Below are positions 11,090-23,610 of a DNA stretch of 64,000 nt, piece by piece. Position 1 is the first letter of the stretch; each line of letters starts with the position of its first letter. Source of the DNA: Microcebus murinus (lineage: Eukaryota > Chordata > Mammalia > Primates > Cheirogaleidae); NCBI RefSeq assembly GCF_040939455.1, contig NC_134106.1:84389001-84453000 (forward strand), given 5' to 3'. The notes beneath the pieces were generated by a model. It searched no databases. It saw only the letters and a program-made list of their open reading frames with translations, and was not told the origin of the DNA. Position numbers and translations under genes: made by a program.

Positions 11090-13375
11090 GTCCCCCCTAA
11101 AACCGAACACCAAAGAAATTGGTGGGAGGGGCACAGACATCAAGTTTTCAGGGGTGGTGATTTCTCTCTCAACCCCATTTGCCATGACACATGGATCTTG
11201 GAAGGTAACAGCAAATTACTGTAAGCCTGATCCTACCTCAGGAAAACAGCTGTGCCAGGGTGATCATTTTAGGAGAATAAATCAGCATGACTCCCAGGGT
11301 ATGGCAGGCAGTTATTAACCTGGAAGCTGTCTTTTTCCAGGGAACACTGGAAGCAGTTGTCTTTCATCTGGGAAGCATCAGGGCTTCGTTCTCTCACTGT
11401 CCCACGTAATATCAATGCTGGTCCACTACACTGACAGCATCATGGTGATGCTATATGAGGCTATTTGGTGCCAGTGACAGGGTCTTGAAAAAAGCCATGT
11501 CCCTCTTTGGAATATATCTATTCTGTTTTGAGCATATCTCTTGGCTTGCTGTTGGACCCTGTAGAGCCTGACCATTGAACATCAGTGGACCATTTAACTT
11601 GAACCTCCCATCACAGAGTGGCTATTATCTGAGCTACGAAGCCATCACGTTGGGGACACAGTTAGTACTCCATTGTCACCTGGAGGTGGTATGAGTATGG
11701 GGCTGGGCTCCAGTGGGTCTTGCAGGAACAGATAAATTGAACACGTGGCTCACACTCCCTGGGTACTTACCCCTGAAGTGCCATCTTGTTCTCAGCCCAC
11801 AACCAAGCCTCCATGGGACATCCTGTGACCAGTCTGATCAAGGAAGAGAACTCTGGGCTTGGTCTATAAATGGTACCATAGATATGAGTGCCCCAGTGGG
11901 AAGTGGATGGCGGTGGCTTTACATCTGTATTCAGGCATAGCACTGGAGGAGAGCAGACAAGAGCATTTCTTCCTCTAAGCAGAATTACAAGCAGCACATG
12001 TTCTCTGTTTTTCTGGAAGAAAAGATGGCCTGAGGTGGGAATTTACACTATTTCATGGGCTGTGGCTTATCGTCTGGCCAGAGAGACAGAGATATGGAAA
12101 GAACAAAACTAGAGAATAAGTGACAAAAAGATCTGTGAAGAGAATGTGAATGGGGCTCTCGAAAATGGGCCTGGAATATGAGAATATTTGTGGCCCTTCT
12201 GATTTTTTACTAAGAATCTTCACTTTGGAGGAAGCACCTTATAATCAGGGACACTAATAATGTGCCTTGTTCATACCAATCAGCCTCTTTCTCCAGCCAT
12301 CCCAGTGGTTCCTCAGTAGAGTGATGGTGGAAAAAGTGCACCAAGCAGCGAGGATAGGACTGGAGTGCGTGGGCAGGGCAGCGTGGACATGCTTCAAGCA
12401 CAGCTGACGTCTACCACCAAGGCTGTGACCAACTCTCAGCATCAGTGCCCAACTTGCAGCCCCTGACACTGCCCCAGATCCTGGGGCTGGGGACACTAGC
12501 CAGCCACTTGGTGGCAGCGAGGTTACATTTTCACCTTTCCGTTGTGGAGAGTCAGTGATTCATGCTTCCTGAAATAGACATTAATACTGGAGATCATGCT
12601 TCTGCAACACCAAGAGGGAACTTACTGAAAGCCTTATTCATGGTAGTGGTACCCAACAAACATTGCTTCTGACCAAGGAAATTCTTTTACAACCTCCTTC
12701 CTCCTGCCAAATGCAGAGGATCTGCTGATATTCAAGGACGATGTCATCACCTGTATAATGCTGCCCTTTTAAAATAGTTAATAACCTACTGGAGACTCAG
12801 TCATGGCACCAGTTGGGAGCCAACACCTTGAGAGGCTGGGGTGGTATCCTACAGGATGCAGCATATACTCTTAATCAGTGATCGACAGATGGTGGTGTTT
12901 CTTCATAGCCAACAAAACAAGCCTCCAGGAGCCAACGGTAGACATGGCCGTGCAGCCTCTCACTAATGTACCTAGTAACACTCTTGCACATTTTTTCCTT
13001 CCCATTCCCCCAATTTTGGTTTCCAATGGTAGGTTGTTGGTCTCTCTGGATGGCCTTCAAATTGAGACTGCTGCCCAGCTCCACCTATCTCAGGGTGAAC
13101 AGACCAACAAGAGGGTTACCACATTGGCTGGGGTGGTGACAGAACACCAAGGAGATCTGTTTTTGCCGTCACACAACGCAGGCAGGGGTGAGTGTTTCTG
13201 CAACTCATGGATCCTCGATGTCCCTTTCAGTACTGCAAGGCTAGCAATCAAAGTTTTTAATTTAATTAAAAGCCATGGCAGCACCACTAAGTGGGACCAC
13301 TGCATACTCATACCCTTTAGGAATGAAGGTTCAGGTCACCCCACTGGATGGAGAAGTTTCACCTGCTGAGAAAGC
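11090..13375 (+). pseudogene. ERVL-type endogenous retrovirus pol fossil
   Basis: Fragments of a class III (ERVL) pol gene lie in order on the plus strand, in shifting frames. Reverse transcriptase: near 11190 a GSWKVTANYCK stretch, and near 11415-11450 LVHYTDSIMVML, the active-site strand with its second aspartate lost. RNase H-like: near 12036 GIYTISWAVAYRLA. Integrase: DNA matching the catalytic-core region from about 12470, with IASDQGNSF at about 12662. dUTPase-like: about 12950-13370, inside a 163-codon open frame that starts at 12878 and includes VTTLAGVVTEHQGDL. A dUTPase domain downstream of integrase is a known ERVL feature and is the main reason for this family. Many stops and frameshifts make it non-functional. 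I see no env and no confident flanking LTRs. It originally encoded the enzymes for copying and integrating the element. Confidence 0.75.
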
Positions 13376-15750
13376 AAATACACCTGGAGCAGGGGGGAGG
13401 GAAGGAAAGTAATGAATGCAACCATGGCCTTCCTGCCCGTGTGATGACCGCAGTAGTCACCTGAAGTTCAGCCCATCTTTATTGTATTAAGTGCACATTT
13501 CAGTGTTGTAACTAAGCAACACTACTGTGAAGGAAGGATCCCAGAACTAGAGGAGACCTTGACACAAGCCTTGAACAGTCACAGGAATCTGTGGGAAGGC
13601 TTTGAAATTCCATAGGCCTTGAAAATGAGCTATTTTAGCCAATTTGATTTTAATTTGGAAGAACAGAGAAATTCTGCCTAACATCAGAGAATTGAGTCAC
13701 AGAATTTGCTCCACAGTTCAGACCAGGGGAGTTTGGGGGTCACCCAGAGTGATTTAGTTCATGTTACTCCAATGTCACAGCTCTTGCCTCTGGAATCTGA
13801 AGATACACTCTCGGGGTGTTGGGTCTCCTTCTCAGTGGTGAGAGAACAAGGTGCAGCCACTTGCTTCTCCTTTACAGGAGATAATTTAACAGGCCCTCAA
13901 ATTCTGGAATATCAGACACTGGGCGGGCAGGCACCTCTACTATTGTATTTATCCTCTTTCCTCTATCTCACGAGTGTCTATCAGAGGCATCCCGGAACCT
14001 GCTGTCTCCTGATCTCAAGGTCCTGAGCATGGTGCTGTCCACATGGGGTGGGCAGCATGGTGTCCTGCAGACTGGGCCCCTTGGGTGGTGCAGACCGCTG
14101 AGGTCTGGTTTGAGCACAGGAGAGGAGATGGACTCGATTCCCTGTTGGCTTGCTCTACCAGCTCACCCTCTGATGGGCACTGCTGTGCCCCTGGGTCTTC
14201 TTGTCTTGAGTGCGGTCCAGGCCTACTTAAATGTCGCCCCTCCCACGGGCATTCCAGTCTAGTGAGAACAGCCAGCACAGGTCCCTTCACGTGTCCTGCA
14301 CTTCCCCCGGGCGCTGCTCCAGGGAGCAGAGAGTGGTATGTGTGGGCAGGACAGACAAGTCCAGTCCAGCCTGGCATGCTCGTCTCCCCAGGCCTTTCAT
14401 TTCCCTCGTGCCCAGCATAGCAAGGAATGCCTGTCTTGTTGATGTCATTTGCCACAGGCCAGTTCAGAGCAGGTCTGCGTGGGCCATCGCAGCACCTGTG
14501 AGAGCTCCAGCCCTGTGACTGCCGCAGTGGAACCGCCCTCCCTGATAAACGCAGCTGCGTCATCTGTTCAGACAAGTAACGTTGTGTTCCACCCTCTCTG
14601 GTTGAGCACTCTCAAAATCCACTCTCACAAATATTCCCCCAATTCTGGATGGAAGAGAAGCACACATCTATGTCTTCTTTGCATGTTGAAGAGAAGCCCA
14701 GAAGGACAGGTTGCTGGAGGGGAGGATTCAGTGGCCGTGACCTTGAGCGCCTTTGAGAGCTCTGGTTCCTGATTTTTCTGAACCTGCTTGTCCAGTTCTG
14801 TAAACTGCAAGGTATCCTTCTTATACATTCTCTTCTATTGAAGTGAGCTAGAATCCTAACAGAAATTGACACCAGAGAATAAGCTGCCAGCCTTAGACTC
14901 CAGAGAGACAAGGGGTGAGAGTACGTGGAATTAGTCATTGGGCCAAGCTGGGAATAAGGAACAGGTAAGTGCTAATCATTCTCCAAGATGTGAAGCCAGA
15001 TCATATGAACACAGTTCAATGCTCACCTGTGATCCCAGGGGGCAAAGAGCACATAGAGGGTAAAACCAGCTCCCGATTCCAGATGGATGGGGCTGAGGTC
15101 ACCTGAGCAGCCCTTGCACCAACATCACGGAGAGGCTCAGATCACAAATGTTTTTCAAGGAACAGGTAAAACTCAGAACCCTTTTGTAACCAGTAGCCAG
15201 AGACAGATTAAATGCCAAATATAGGGATTGATTTGGAATTCTAAGAGCAGGTGAGTTCAGAGCTGTACCTATATCTTTATATAAAATTTGGCATTGATTA
15301 GGAAAGAGAGGAGCTGTGAACTCCCAACCCTTGGTGACCCCTGTCCCACACAGTGTCCCTTGCCCGAGGGGTGGCATCTCTCAGGAAGGGAAGATGTGGC
15401 TATTTACCAAGCCTGGTTATTGCATGGCTGAGATGAGGTCTGAGCTCAGCCTGGTCTGGCAAAGTGAGCGAAATGCTGAAGTGAAATGCACAGAGGAGAA
15501 GAGCTACAGCTGGAAAGGAAGTGGAGAAGGTTCTGTTCTTCTGTGTGAAGCACTGGGGACAGCCCACCTGAGCCTCACGGAGAGGGAGGAGAAAGGTCCC
15601 AAAGGAGGGGCTTTGGGCAGAGAACATGGGACAATGGTCTCCTGAGGGAACCAGCACTGGGGTGTGTGCCACAGGTGGCCGCTGGAGACCTGACCCTGAT
15701 ATGGCCAATCTGCAGCCTTGCTTGGGGTCCATATTAAGACTGAGGAGTTC
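13376..15750. other. unassigned; may include decayed ERVL 3' end
   Basis: The first 250 bases could be the 3' end or LTR of the ERVL element, but TG...CA termini are not identifiable. 14.0-14.6 kb is GC-richer, with overlapping frames on both strands (up to 186 codons on the minus strand, 14015-14575). I regard these as composition-driven because both strands are open and no domain is seen. Confidence 0.45.
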
Positions 15751-15754
15751 CAGC

Positions 15755-15935
15755 TAATCTCCACGGAGCACTCACTACGTGCCAAGCCTCCTGCTGGGTG
15801 CCTCACATAAACTGCCATGTTTCAGCTTCGCAACAGCTCTGGGACGTAGGTGCCGGTGCCAGCCCCAGTGTACAGAGCAGGAGGCTTTGGTGGTGGAGAG
15901 GGCCCCGGCAGCCGGACTCCTTGGCACCCCTGCCT
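15755..15935 (-). mobile_element. MIR SINE
   Basis: GAGCACTCACTACGTGCCAAGCC ... CTGCTGGGTGCCTCACATAAACTG ... ACAGAGCAGGAGGC ... AGCCGGACTCC follows the reverse complement of the MIR core and tRNA-related half (CACTTACTATGTGCCAGGCACT ... TTTACA ... CAGATGAGGAAACTGAGGC ... CAGTCTGACTCC). About 180 bp, strongly diverged. Confidence 0.7.
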
Positions 15936-16039
15936 CATCGTAGGTATGAGGATCAGACTGTTATTCTCTGGCCTAGAACCTTCAATGTAACACACGGGAA
16001 AGACACAGCCAGTGGTTAGCAGGAGGTAAAGTGGACATG

Positions 16040-16151
16040 CAGGGAATGGGAGAGAGAAGGGGAAGGGGGAAGAGAGAGAGAGCAAATGAGGGAGAGAGAG
16101 AGACAGAATGAGGGAGACAGAGAGGAGAGAGAGGGAGGGAGAAAGGGAAGG
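16040..16151. repeat. GA-rich (purine) simple repeat
   Basis: Near-pure purine tract of GGGAGAGAGAAGGGGAAGG, then GAGAGAGAGAGCAAATGAGGGAGAGAGAGAGACAG and further GAGA/GGGA units. The serine/leucine-rich frame on the opposite strand is the repeat translated. Confidence 0.9.
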
Positions 16152-16154
16152 TGG

Positions 16155-19100
16155 GGCTGGTTCCTAGAGCAACTTAGGGTCCTGATAGAGGGTCCCCTTA
16201 TAGCCTTAACATAAATTGCCCAACAGAGAGAAAAAAGATCCAAGATCAACAAAAGCAAATAACATAAATTGCCTCCAACTGCAGGTGACTTGATAGGATT
16301 CTGTTCATGGTAACAGAAAAGCAAGACGAGGGGTCACACATTAGGTTGCTGTCACTGCTCACAACCTCGGGGGAGGGCCCATATCCGATTGCTGGACTAG
16401 GATTTGACGAGAGAGAAGGGCTGCTCGGGGGAACTCGGGGCTCCCAGGGGCCACAGCTGGCACATTCGAGGACTCACGTAGGAGGGCCATCTGCAAGCGC
16501 CACTGACCTCCACTCAGCAGGGGAGCTGGACGTTTTCCCATGCTGTTATTTGACAGTCGCCGTTATCCGAATCCCCTGTAACATCCTAAAGCTTGTAAGA
16601 GACTTGACGTTCACTAGATTTCAGCTAATGGCTTAGGTATAGTTTGATGGCAGTGAGTTCCCAAAGTTTATTTCAAATGACTTTAGATTCTTACCATGAC
16701 GTGACTTTGCTGTGTAGAGTATATTCGATTTCACTGCAGAGAACAACGACCAATGGGAAGGATGCAGCTCACAAGGAATGCTAAGCACAGATAGGAAGCG
16801 AGCTGGGAGCTCATGAGGTATGGGTGAATCTCGAAGGGCATGTTAGGGTTAGGAACTGGGTGGGACAGTGGCTGGTGAAACATGGGCAGAGTTCATCCAT
16901 GTGTTCCATGGATGGTGAGTTTGTAACTGGTGAGAGGAGTGGAAGGCAGACAGCTTAAATGGAATATCTGATGGCGCACACAGAGTGTTACTGATAGGTA
17001 ACAAGGGACAGAGTCATTATCATGCTCCCACTGGACTGATGGCTCTGTCACCCCTATATCAGCTCAGGATGTGCCAATCAAACCATGGCTGTCCAGCAAG
17101 GCTAACTGGCAAGCTGCAGCAATGGCCAGCGCAGTTCCTGTCTCAAAAGAGCACGTCGCTGCATTTCTCCAATAGAAGGGTGCTATTGGCCTAGGTGCCC
17201 TTTATCTGTGGGGCCCCGGATCGATCTCCAAGTCTGGTCTTTCTCATCACTCCAGCAGTAGGGATGCTAATGCAGGGGAGAGAGAGAGAGACAGGACCCG
17301 TGAACCTTGCACAAGCCAGGCCTCGTGGTCTAGGCCTCCCACCAACGCTGCCCTGCTAGTTTACCTACCACGTCTCTCTCCCTCACTTCTCGATGGGTGT
17401 GTTAAGCACATTTGCTAAACCCTGAGCTTATCACATGGTCATCAGACGATGCCATACACTGGAGACAACTTTCACACCCCTAAACTTGCATTTCCCTAGC
17501 TCAGAAATTTCAGAGTTTACATTTCCTTGTATGGCCACAAGCTAGAACTTCAACTGAAGAGACAGGAAATTATTATTCAGTGTTACCAAGACACATTTTA
17601 ATAGCAGCTTATCTTACTCAATTTTGTTCTTTAGTATGGTAAGCACAGAAACCCCCAAATGAGGTTGAGAAAAAGAGCTGTGCTCGGTATACTTGCACAG
17701 ACTTTTCATTCAAATCCATAGATACTTACAATTCCTTTTTAAATTTAGCACTCGATTCTGGAGGTGCCTTTCAGCTCTTTAAATACCAGATTTTAGCTCT
17801 GCACAGAATGCCCAAGGAAGTGAAAAGAAATAAGAAGAGCATGGCTGTCTTTGCTGAAGTGGTGGTAGATTTCTAGAAGGCGTTGCAGAGGATTTCTGTT
17901 GTTGCCACCTCTAATTAGCTCTGCTGGGATTAAACTTAATAGGTTCTGAAGTAAAGTTAGCACGAAGAAAAAGCAAGCACGTTGACAAAATGCACTCCCA
18001 GTCAGCTGCGGGACAGCTGTCATGCCTTTTTGTTGCTAAGCTAGCTTCAGGCACCTCACTTTGGAAATGAGCAGGGTAAACGAATGCAAAATAAATGAGA
18101 AATCTCTGTAAGTTTCCTTCTCTGATGTTCATGGAGACCTGACAGATGTCGTGCCCCAGAGGATCCCAGGTAGTCAGGGACTGCAGAGGTCTGCAGGTCT
18201 GCAGTGCTCAAAGTGGGTGTCACACAGCTGGGTGTGCCCAGCCAGAACTGCTGGTCCAGGGAAGTATAAATCATCACCTTGACCACCAGAGACCTTGCAA
18301 GCTCCCTCGCAGTGGCAGGAAACTAACCAATATAATACAATTCCCAAATAATACTTGCCAGAGCGATTTGAAAACAGCAAAACATGGTATAGACAGAACA
18401 GTCAGCCCAGAGGGCTCAGGGGCTGAGGAAGTTCGGGCTTGGAAGTGGAATTTGATATAGAAGCTTTGGCTTATGTAGACTATGTATACATGAAGAATGT
18501 TCATCTTGCTGTTCTGCTTTACACAGCATACAAATAGCCTGCTTTTTTCTCTTTTTTTTTCTTTTGACATTGATCAGGTATAGTTTTCTTGGCTTGTTTC
18601 ACAAGGTACTTAGGTACTATTCGTGGTGATTAAAATGTCCATACATCATAATAACGGTGATGTGTGGATCTGTGAGATGCTTGGTATTTCACAAAGTGCT
18701 TTTTTACCTTTGGAAAATTCACCTCTGTGCTATCCAGAGCTGAGCCGTGTAGCAAGTAGGAATGCTTGCCTATAACACGCCCCCAACCTCCACATGTTCA
18801 CCTGCATGTCATCTCTGGTAAGGGCTGACTTCAGTCCAGACACTCCTGGGTCCTGACCACACAATTTCAAAGGTCCAGCTCTCCACTTCTGTGCTGAACT
18901 TGGGTCCCCCACCCCTCTTCATTTCATGCGCTCCACCCACCCAACTTTCCCACACACTGCCCTGGGGTTCCCCCAGGGGCCTCCTCTGTCCCCCCACCTT
19001 CAGTTGGGGTCCTCCCCCATCGGGTCAGGCGAGCCCATCTGAAACTATCTCACACTCAGCACCAGGAACAAGGCAGGCTTCTCACTCAATATTTGTTTAA

Positions 19101-20880
19101 TAATTGGATGGATAAAAGAGTTCGAAGGAAAAACTATGTTGATCCTAAAGGGCAAACATATTTTTAAAATTCAGACAACCTACTTTATGAAATTGAATAA
19201 AAGAAGTTCCCTGTTTCCATGCCAGTACAACACCACTAACTTGGCTTACCTGGGACTCAATACGACGAGTGCAGCTCTCTCATCCTCTAGTTTGAGGACA
19301 AATAATGGGTCTTGTCGTGTAGTTGTGGGGGGCACCTAGGGCTGTGGCTTCTGGGCATCAGTTGCTCTTTGATGCTTTATATCAATCTGCAGAATGATGT
19401 TTCCCCAAACACCAAAAATACCAAAATCTCTTTCAGGTGGACCACATGCTATTTATCATTCTATCCTGGCTCAAGGCATCATATTTGAAAATGTGTTCAC
19501 TTGGGTTCCAGTTTCTTGGTGGATACAAGCTTTGGAAACCAAGCCTTCTTTGGCTGATAAAATGAGAACGGATCTGAAACTTAAGAAAATTATTTAAGCT
19601 TAGCCACAATGGAAAAATAAAAAGAGTATATTCTCATATTGCTGAATATCTTGGCCAACTTAAATCACTGTTCCAGTCTCTGAATCTTCTTTTTTCTCAT
19701 GGGCTTCCTGATTTTAAACCTATTTCTGGGTAAGCATAAGTAAATTTTGGCTAATTGTTTTGCTTGTTTATTTTAAGAACTAATTTTGAGCGGAAATGAC
19801 AAATTGCCTGCTTTTTTTTTTTTCTTGAAAGTTAGGTTGAATGTAAAATTCCAATAATTTTTATGGTTTGAAGAAAATTTGATTTTGTTATCTGGAATGC
19901 TTTCCTAATGACGAGAAGAGAAAGTGACAGCTTTAATTAAAGGAAAGAATCATGTGGAGAATGGTTTATATAGACTTCTCAAATTAAAAAAATTTCAAAT
20001 ACTAGTGTTTCTTAATTATGCAGTCTCAAGATAAATATTGGAATAGTTCTTTTATGAGAAATTCAGGTTTTGTGAGAAATTCATATTTTCATTATTTTAT
20101 TCAAAAAGATTTTCAACATTTCTTACTTTGAAGAAATGATAATTAGGCATAGAAGACCAGCCTACCAATAGCACATTAATGTCACTCTCGAAACCGATAA
20201 AAATAGAAACAATGATTAAGTTAATTGGCAGAACCTACTCACTCATTCACAACTCTTTGCTGGTTTGGGGATTGTTCTAGGTGAGCAGAGCAGGCTTCCT
20301 GCCACCATGAAATTCACAGTCTTGAGAGGTGAAGAAAAACTAAATCAGTCACACAAATACTCGTGTATCTACCTTTTGTAGGAAATATTCAAAGTGACGA
20401 GTAGAGGGTGTCTTCGGAGCACAGCAGGAGGACTTTGTTATGTTAGGGGAGCAGGCATGGCCTTTTGGAGACATGCCATTTAAGAGCCTTGATGGTCTGG
20501 GGGAGTCTAGCAGGAGGAGAAAGGAACCCCGTTGCAGGCAGAGGGAGCTGAATGTGCAAAGGCCCTGGGGTAGGAACAAACTCGTTCAGCTGGAGCAAAT
20601 GAAGGCAGGCAAGCGTGGTTAGAGGGTGGACCAGGGAGAGGGTGGCACTCTGGCTGTGTGACGGGGTCAGCAGGGGTCACACCACACAGTATGCCTGTTT
20701 GTGGTTTATTGCTAGGACCCTTCACTGACCTGGAACCCTCCCCTCGTTCTCTCTCAAGATTGGTCAGTTTCTTCTCTCCTAAGGATGGTGAGTGACCCCT
20801 GTGGAAGCAAGGTCACTCACTCCTAACTGTGAGGTCAATCATCTACTCCCCCAAACCAGATTATTTCCCGTTAGCTAGTG
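16155..20880. other. long unassigned stretch
   Basis: Nearly 5 kb with no gene I can support and no repeat with clear family motifs. Minor items: a short GA run at about 17278-17292, T-rich runs near 18545-18565 and 19810-19823, and a more AT-rich zone at 19600-20240. The frames present (up to 104 codons) have no recognisable domain. Confidence 0.5.
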
Positions 20881-21091
20881 CAGTGGTGCTCAACTGGAGG
20901 GCAGGGCAATTTTGCACCCCAGGGGGCATTTGACTGTATCTGGACACATTATTGGTTGTCAGAACTTGGGAAGGGGATTCTACTGGCATCTAGCGAGTAC
21001 GTTGCTAAACATCGTACAAGGCAAAGGACAGCCGCCACAACCAGCAATCACCTGGCTCCAAATGTCAACAATGTGATGCTGAGAAACCATT
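20881..21091 (+). mobile_element. hAT-Charlie MITE, copy 1 of 3
   Basis: Begins CAGTGGTGCTCAACTGGAGG, then GGCAATTTTGCACCCCAGGGGGCATTTG, ATTGGTTGTCAGAACTTGG, CTACTGGCATCTAG, TGCTAAACATCGTACAAGGCAAAGGACAGCC, AAATGTCAACAATG, and ends TGCTGAGAAACCAT. The same module order recurs at 30030-30232 and 36355-36568. This is the 'CAGTGGTTCTCAACCGGGGGCGATTTTGCCCCCCAGGGG' type of non-autonomous hAT element; the exact Repbase name is uncertain. Confidence 0.8.
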
Positions 21092-21499
21092 TCAGAAATA
21101 GGATTTTTTCAAACTGTGAGTTGCAACCTGCTAATGGATTATGAAATCTTTCCTGATAAAATAGATGATAGACAAGATCAGAGCGCATCGCACTCTGAAT
21201 TGTGTGTATGTTTGTGTTACATGAATGTTTTAATACACCACACACAGGTGTATGTTTTTTGTACATTGAGTGGCATTGTGAAACGTAGTCCTTGCTGCAG
21301 CTGCAGTTTAAAAAGTTTGTAACCTGGGACAGAAAACCTACCAATGCATTCCAACCAGTCTGTCCCTCCAACTCTACCACGAATCTACCCCGTCTTAGCA
21401 TAGCTGTAGCCAGAGCCCAGGCGCTACCCGAAGTAGAACCTCTGCCAGCTGCCCTGTGGCCATGGCGGGAGCCATTCTCACTCCAGCCACGTTCTCCTT
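21092..21499. other. unassigned stretch
   Basis: Starts just after the hAT element. No gene seen. The 151-codon minus-strand frame at 21048-21503 overlaps the MITE and so is unlikely to be a gene. Confidence 0.5.
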
Positions 21500-21850
21500 G
21501 CACTCTATCTGAGCTTTGTCTTGACTTCTCTCTCTGTCTGATGCACTGCTTGCCACCTCAACTGGTCAATTCTTACTGAACCTTTGCAGACACACCTTGA
21601 CTGTCACCTCCTGTGTGCAGCCTCATTGTGTGTCATCCCTCGTAGAGTTCACCGCCTCCGGCTCTGCTGTCTCCACAGTACTTCATCCTTTCCTCTGTTA
21701 TAACAGTCACCATCTGGGTTCATGGCTGCCCAAGCTCATTGGGGCCGGTAGTTATGTCTGACTTCTCTTGCTGTCTTCAGAACCTAAATGAGTGCCTTGC
21801 ACAGATACAAGGTGCTCAGATCTTTGTCTAATAAATTCATGAACAGAGCC
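21500..21850 (+). mobile_element. L2 LINE 3' end
   Basis: GACTGTCACCTCCTGTG, ATCCCTCGTAGAG, TACTTCATCCTTTCC, GTTATGTCTGAC, AGAACCTAAATGAGTGCCTTGCACAGATACAAGGTGCTCAG and TCTAATAAATTCATGAAC follow the 3' end of LINE2 (…CCTAGAACAGTGCCTGGCACATAGTAGGCGCTCAATAAATATTTGTTGAATG). Heavily diverged. Confidence 0.6.
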
Positions 21851-23494
21851 CTTATATTGCTAATTATTTTATAAACCGAAATACACTTTTGTGAGAAAAA
21901 AACTTTCTCGATATATATGCTGGATTTTCACTAATGTGAGTGTTCCTTCCATTTTCAAGTTTGTTAATTCTAATTTTTTCTGATTATTTAACAAATACAG
22001 TCCTATTGAAGACAGCTTTGGATAGAACAGAAAGATGTAAAGAAGCCCTCCCCCACAAATAATATATATTACTTATAGAATGCATAAAACAGATTATACA
22101 ATTGAATACATAAGTGTACACATTGTGTATGAAATATATAAATAATTATATAAAAATATAGAATTATGTATTTATATATAAATCTATAAGCATGTATAAA
22201 TAAGTAGATAAAAATATATGCATTTTACATATTTATATCGCTCCACCATCTCAGTGTGCACGGTGGAGTCTTTACGGTTGCTGCTACTGAATGCACACTT
22301 ACACCTCCCTCTTACGTTCAATCTTGGGACTGTCCCGGCTTGGCTAATCTCCCCCAGCTGAGCCGTCCCTTGAATTTTGGTTGTGGGACAAGCTCGCTCC
22401 GGATGGGCTACACTCTGCTGCCCCCGCGTGTTCCCGCGCAGAACTGCAGGGAGCGGAGAGCGCTTGTATTTGAGCCCAAGGAACAGGAATTAGATCATGA
22501 CTTCGCAGACTGTTCACAGGCTGAAGAGAGCTGGAAGTCCTCTTCTGAGAAGAAATAGCTTCAATGGGTCAAGGTGCAAGTGAGACAGGACAAAGACCCC
22601 TGTTAAAATGAGAAGGTCATTTTGTGCCTCTTTTTGTGTCCTGACTGCAGGAACTGCCTTCCTGTGGGTCCGCAGAGTAAACCCTGTGAGTACAGCTTTG
22701 GTATTCTGAAGCGAAATGCCCAGAGCCTGTCCGGGGTGCTGTGTGTGTCAGTTTCTTCTGCATTCCAGTTGGCCGAGCGCCAGAGAACTCGGTGAAGTCA
22801 TTCCTATTGCATGGAGTTGCTGGGACTTCTTGTATTTCGGGCTTGTCTATCAGTTTCTCAGTTTCCATGAATTTGGATGGATTTCTGTGGATTTCGTGCA
22901 CTTGTTCGCTGAAAGTGAACAAGCAAATGTATGTTTGCCCACTTTTCCCATCTGACAGAATGCTCTGTACTCAGCGAAAGCCTGTGTTTCTTCGAGACCA
23001 AGCCCTTGCCAAGCCTCTGGAAGCTTCCCTGTGAGCCATACCACAGACCCGGCCCTGCTCGACCTGCACGTGGTCTGCGTGTGGGTCACCCGTGTTTCCA
23101 GGGCTTGGCGAGCACTGTCGCACAGGTGCCCAGGTAGGCGGGAGGAGTGCCTCAGGGTGCCATCCCAAAACTACATGGATGCTCTAAAAAATTTTCCAAG
23201 AAGGTTTTGATTCCTTTAATAAGTTTTTAAATAGATTTGGAGCGTGGGAAGCAGTCACAGACATCAATGTCTTAATGGTTAAATGTCACTTGCTAATTGC
23301 AGTGCCTGTTTTACTGATCACAGCTCTGAGCACTGCTAGTGAGTGGTTCACATGCTTTCCCGTTAGGGGAGAGCCCTTCACCTCACCCCTGGGTCCTAGC
23401 CCCAGGTTGTTAGGAGACTGACTCCCAGCGGGGCTCCCGCAGGAGGGCAGGGTGGCACCTTCCCGGCTGCTGAGTCTCCTCTAATCTACTTTCT
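21851..23494. other. unassigned stretch around an AT-rich block
   Basis: No gene or named repeat apart from the AT-rich block listed separately. 22250-22470 is locally GC-rich with a few CpGs (CCCCCGCGTG, TTCCCGCGCAG) but too short and weak to call a CpG island. Several short frames on both strands at 22.6-23.2 kb lack motifs. Confidence 0.45.
22060..22246. repeat. AT-rich low-complexity tract
   Basis: Runs of TATATA, AATTATATAAAAATATAG and TTTATATATAAATC dominate the stretch. It has no coding content and no clean microsatellite unit. Confidence 0.8.
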
Positions 23495-23610
23495 TACTGG
23501 TGATTCCAAGCAAGTCACTTCAGCTTTTGGAGTCTCCACTTTGTCTGCAAAATGAGGCGCTAGGCTCAAGTATCTCTGAGGCCTCATCCAACTCTGAGAT
23601 TCTGCATCTT
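23495..23610 (+). mobile_element. MIR SINE fragment
   Basis: CCAAGCAAGTCACTTCAGC, TCTCCACTTTGTCTGCAAAATGAGGCGCTAGGCTCAAG and CTCTGAGGCCTCATCCAACTCTGAGATTCTG match the MIR plus-strand motif CAAGTCACTTAACCTCTCTGTGCCTCAGTTTCCTCATCTGTAAAATG and its 3' continuation (MIR/MIRb type). Confidence 0.75.

Noticed and set aside
14015..14575. 186-codon minus-strand frame in GC-rich DNA, with plus-strand frames open over the same bases.
   Set aside because: Both strands open, no domain; explained by local GC content.
22256..22558. 100-codon frame in a CpG-containing patch.
   Set aside because: Too short and too few CpGs for an island; no domain or splice evidence.
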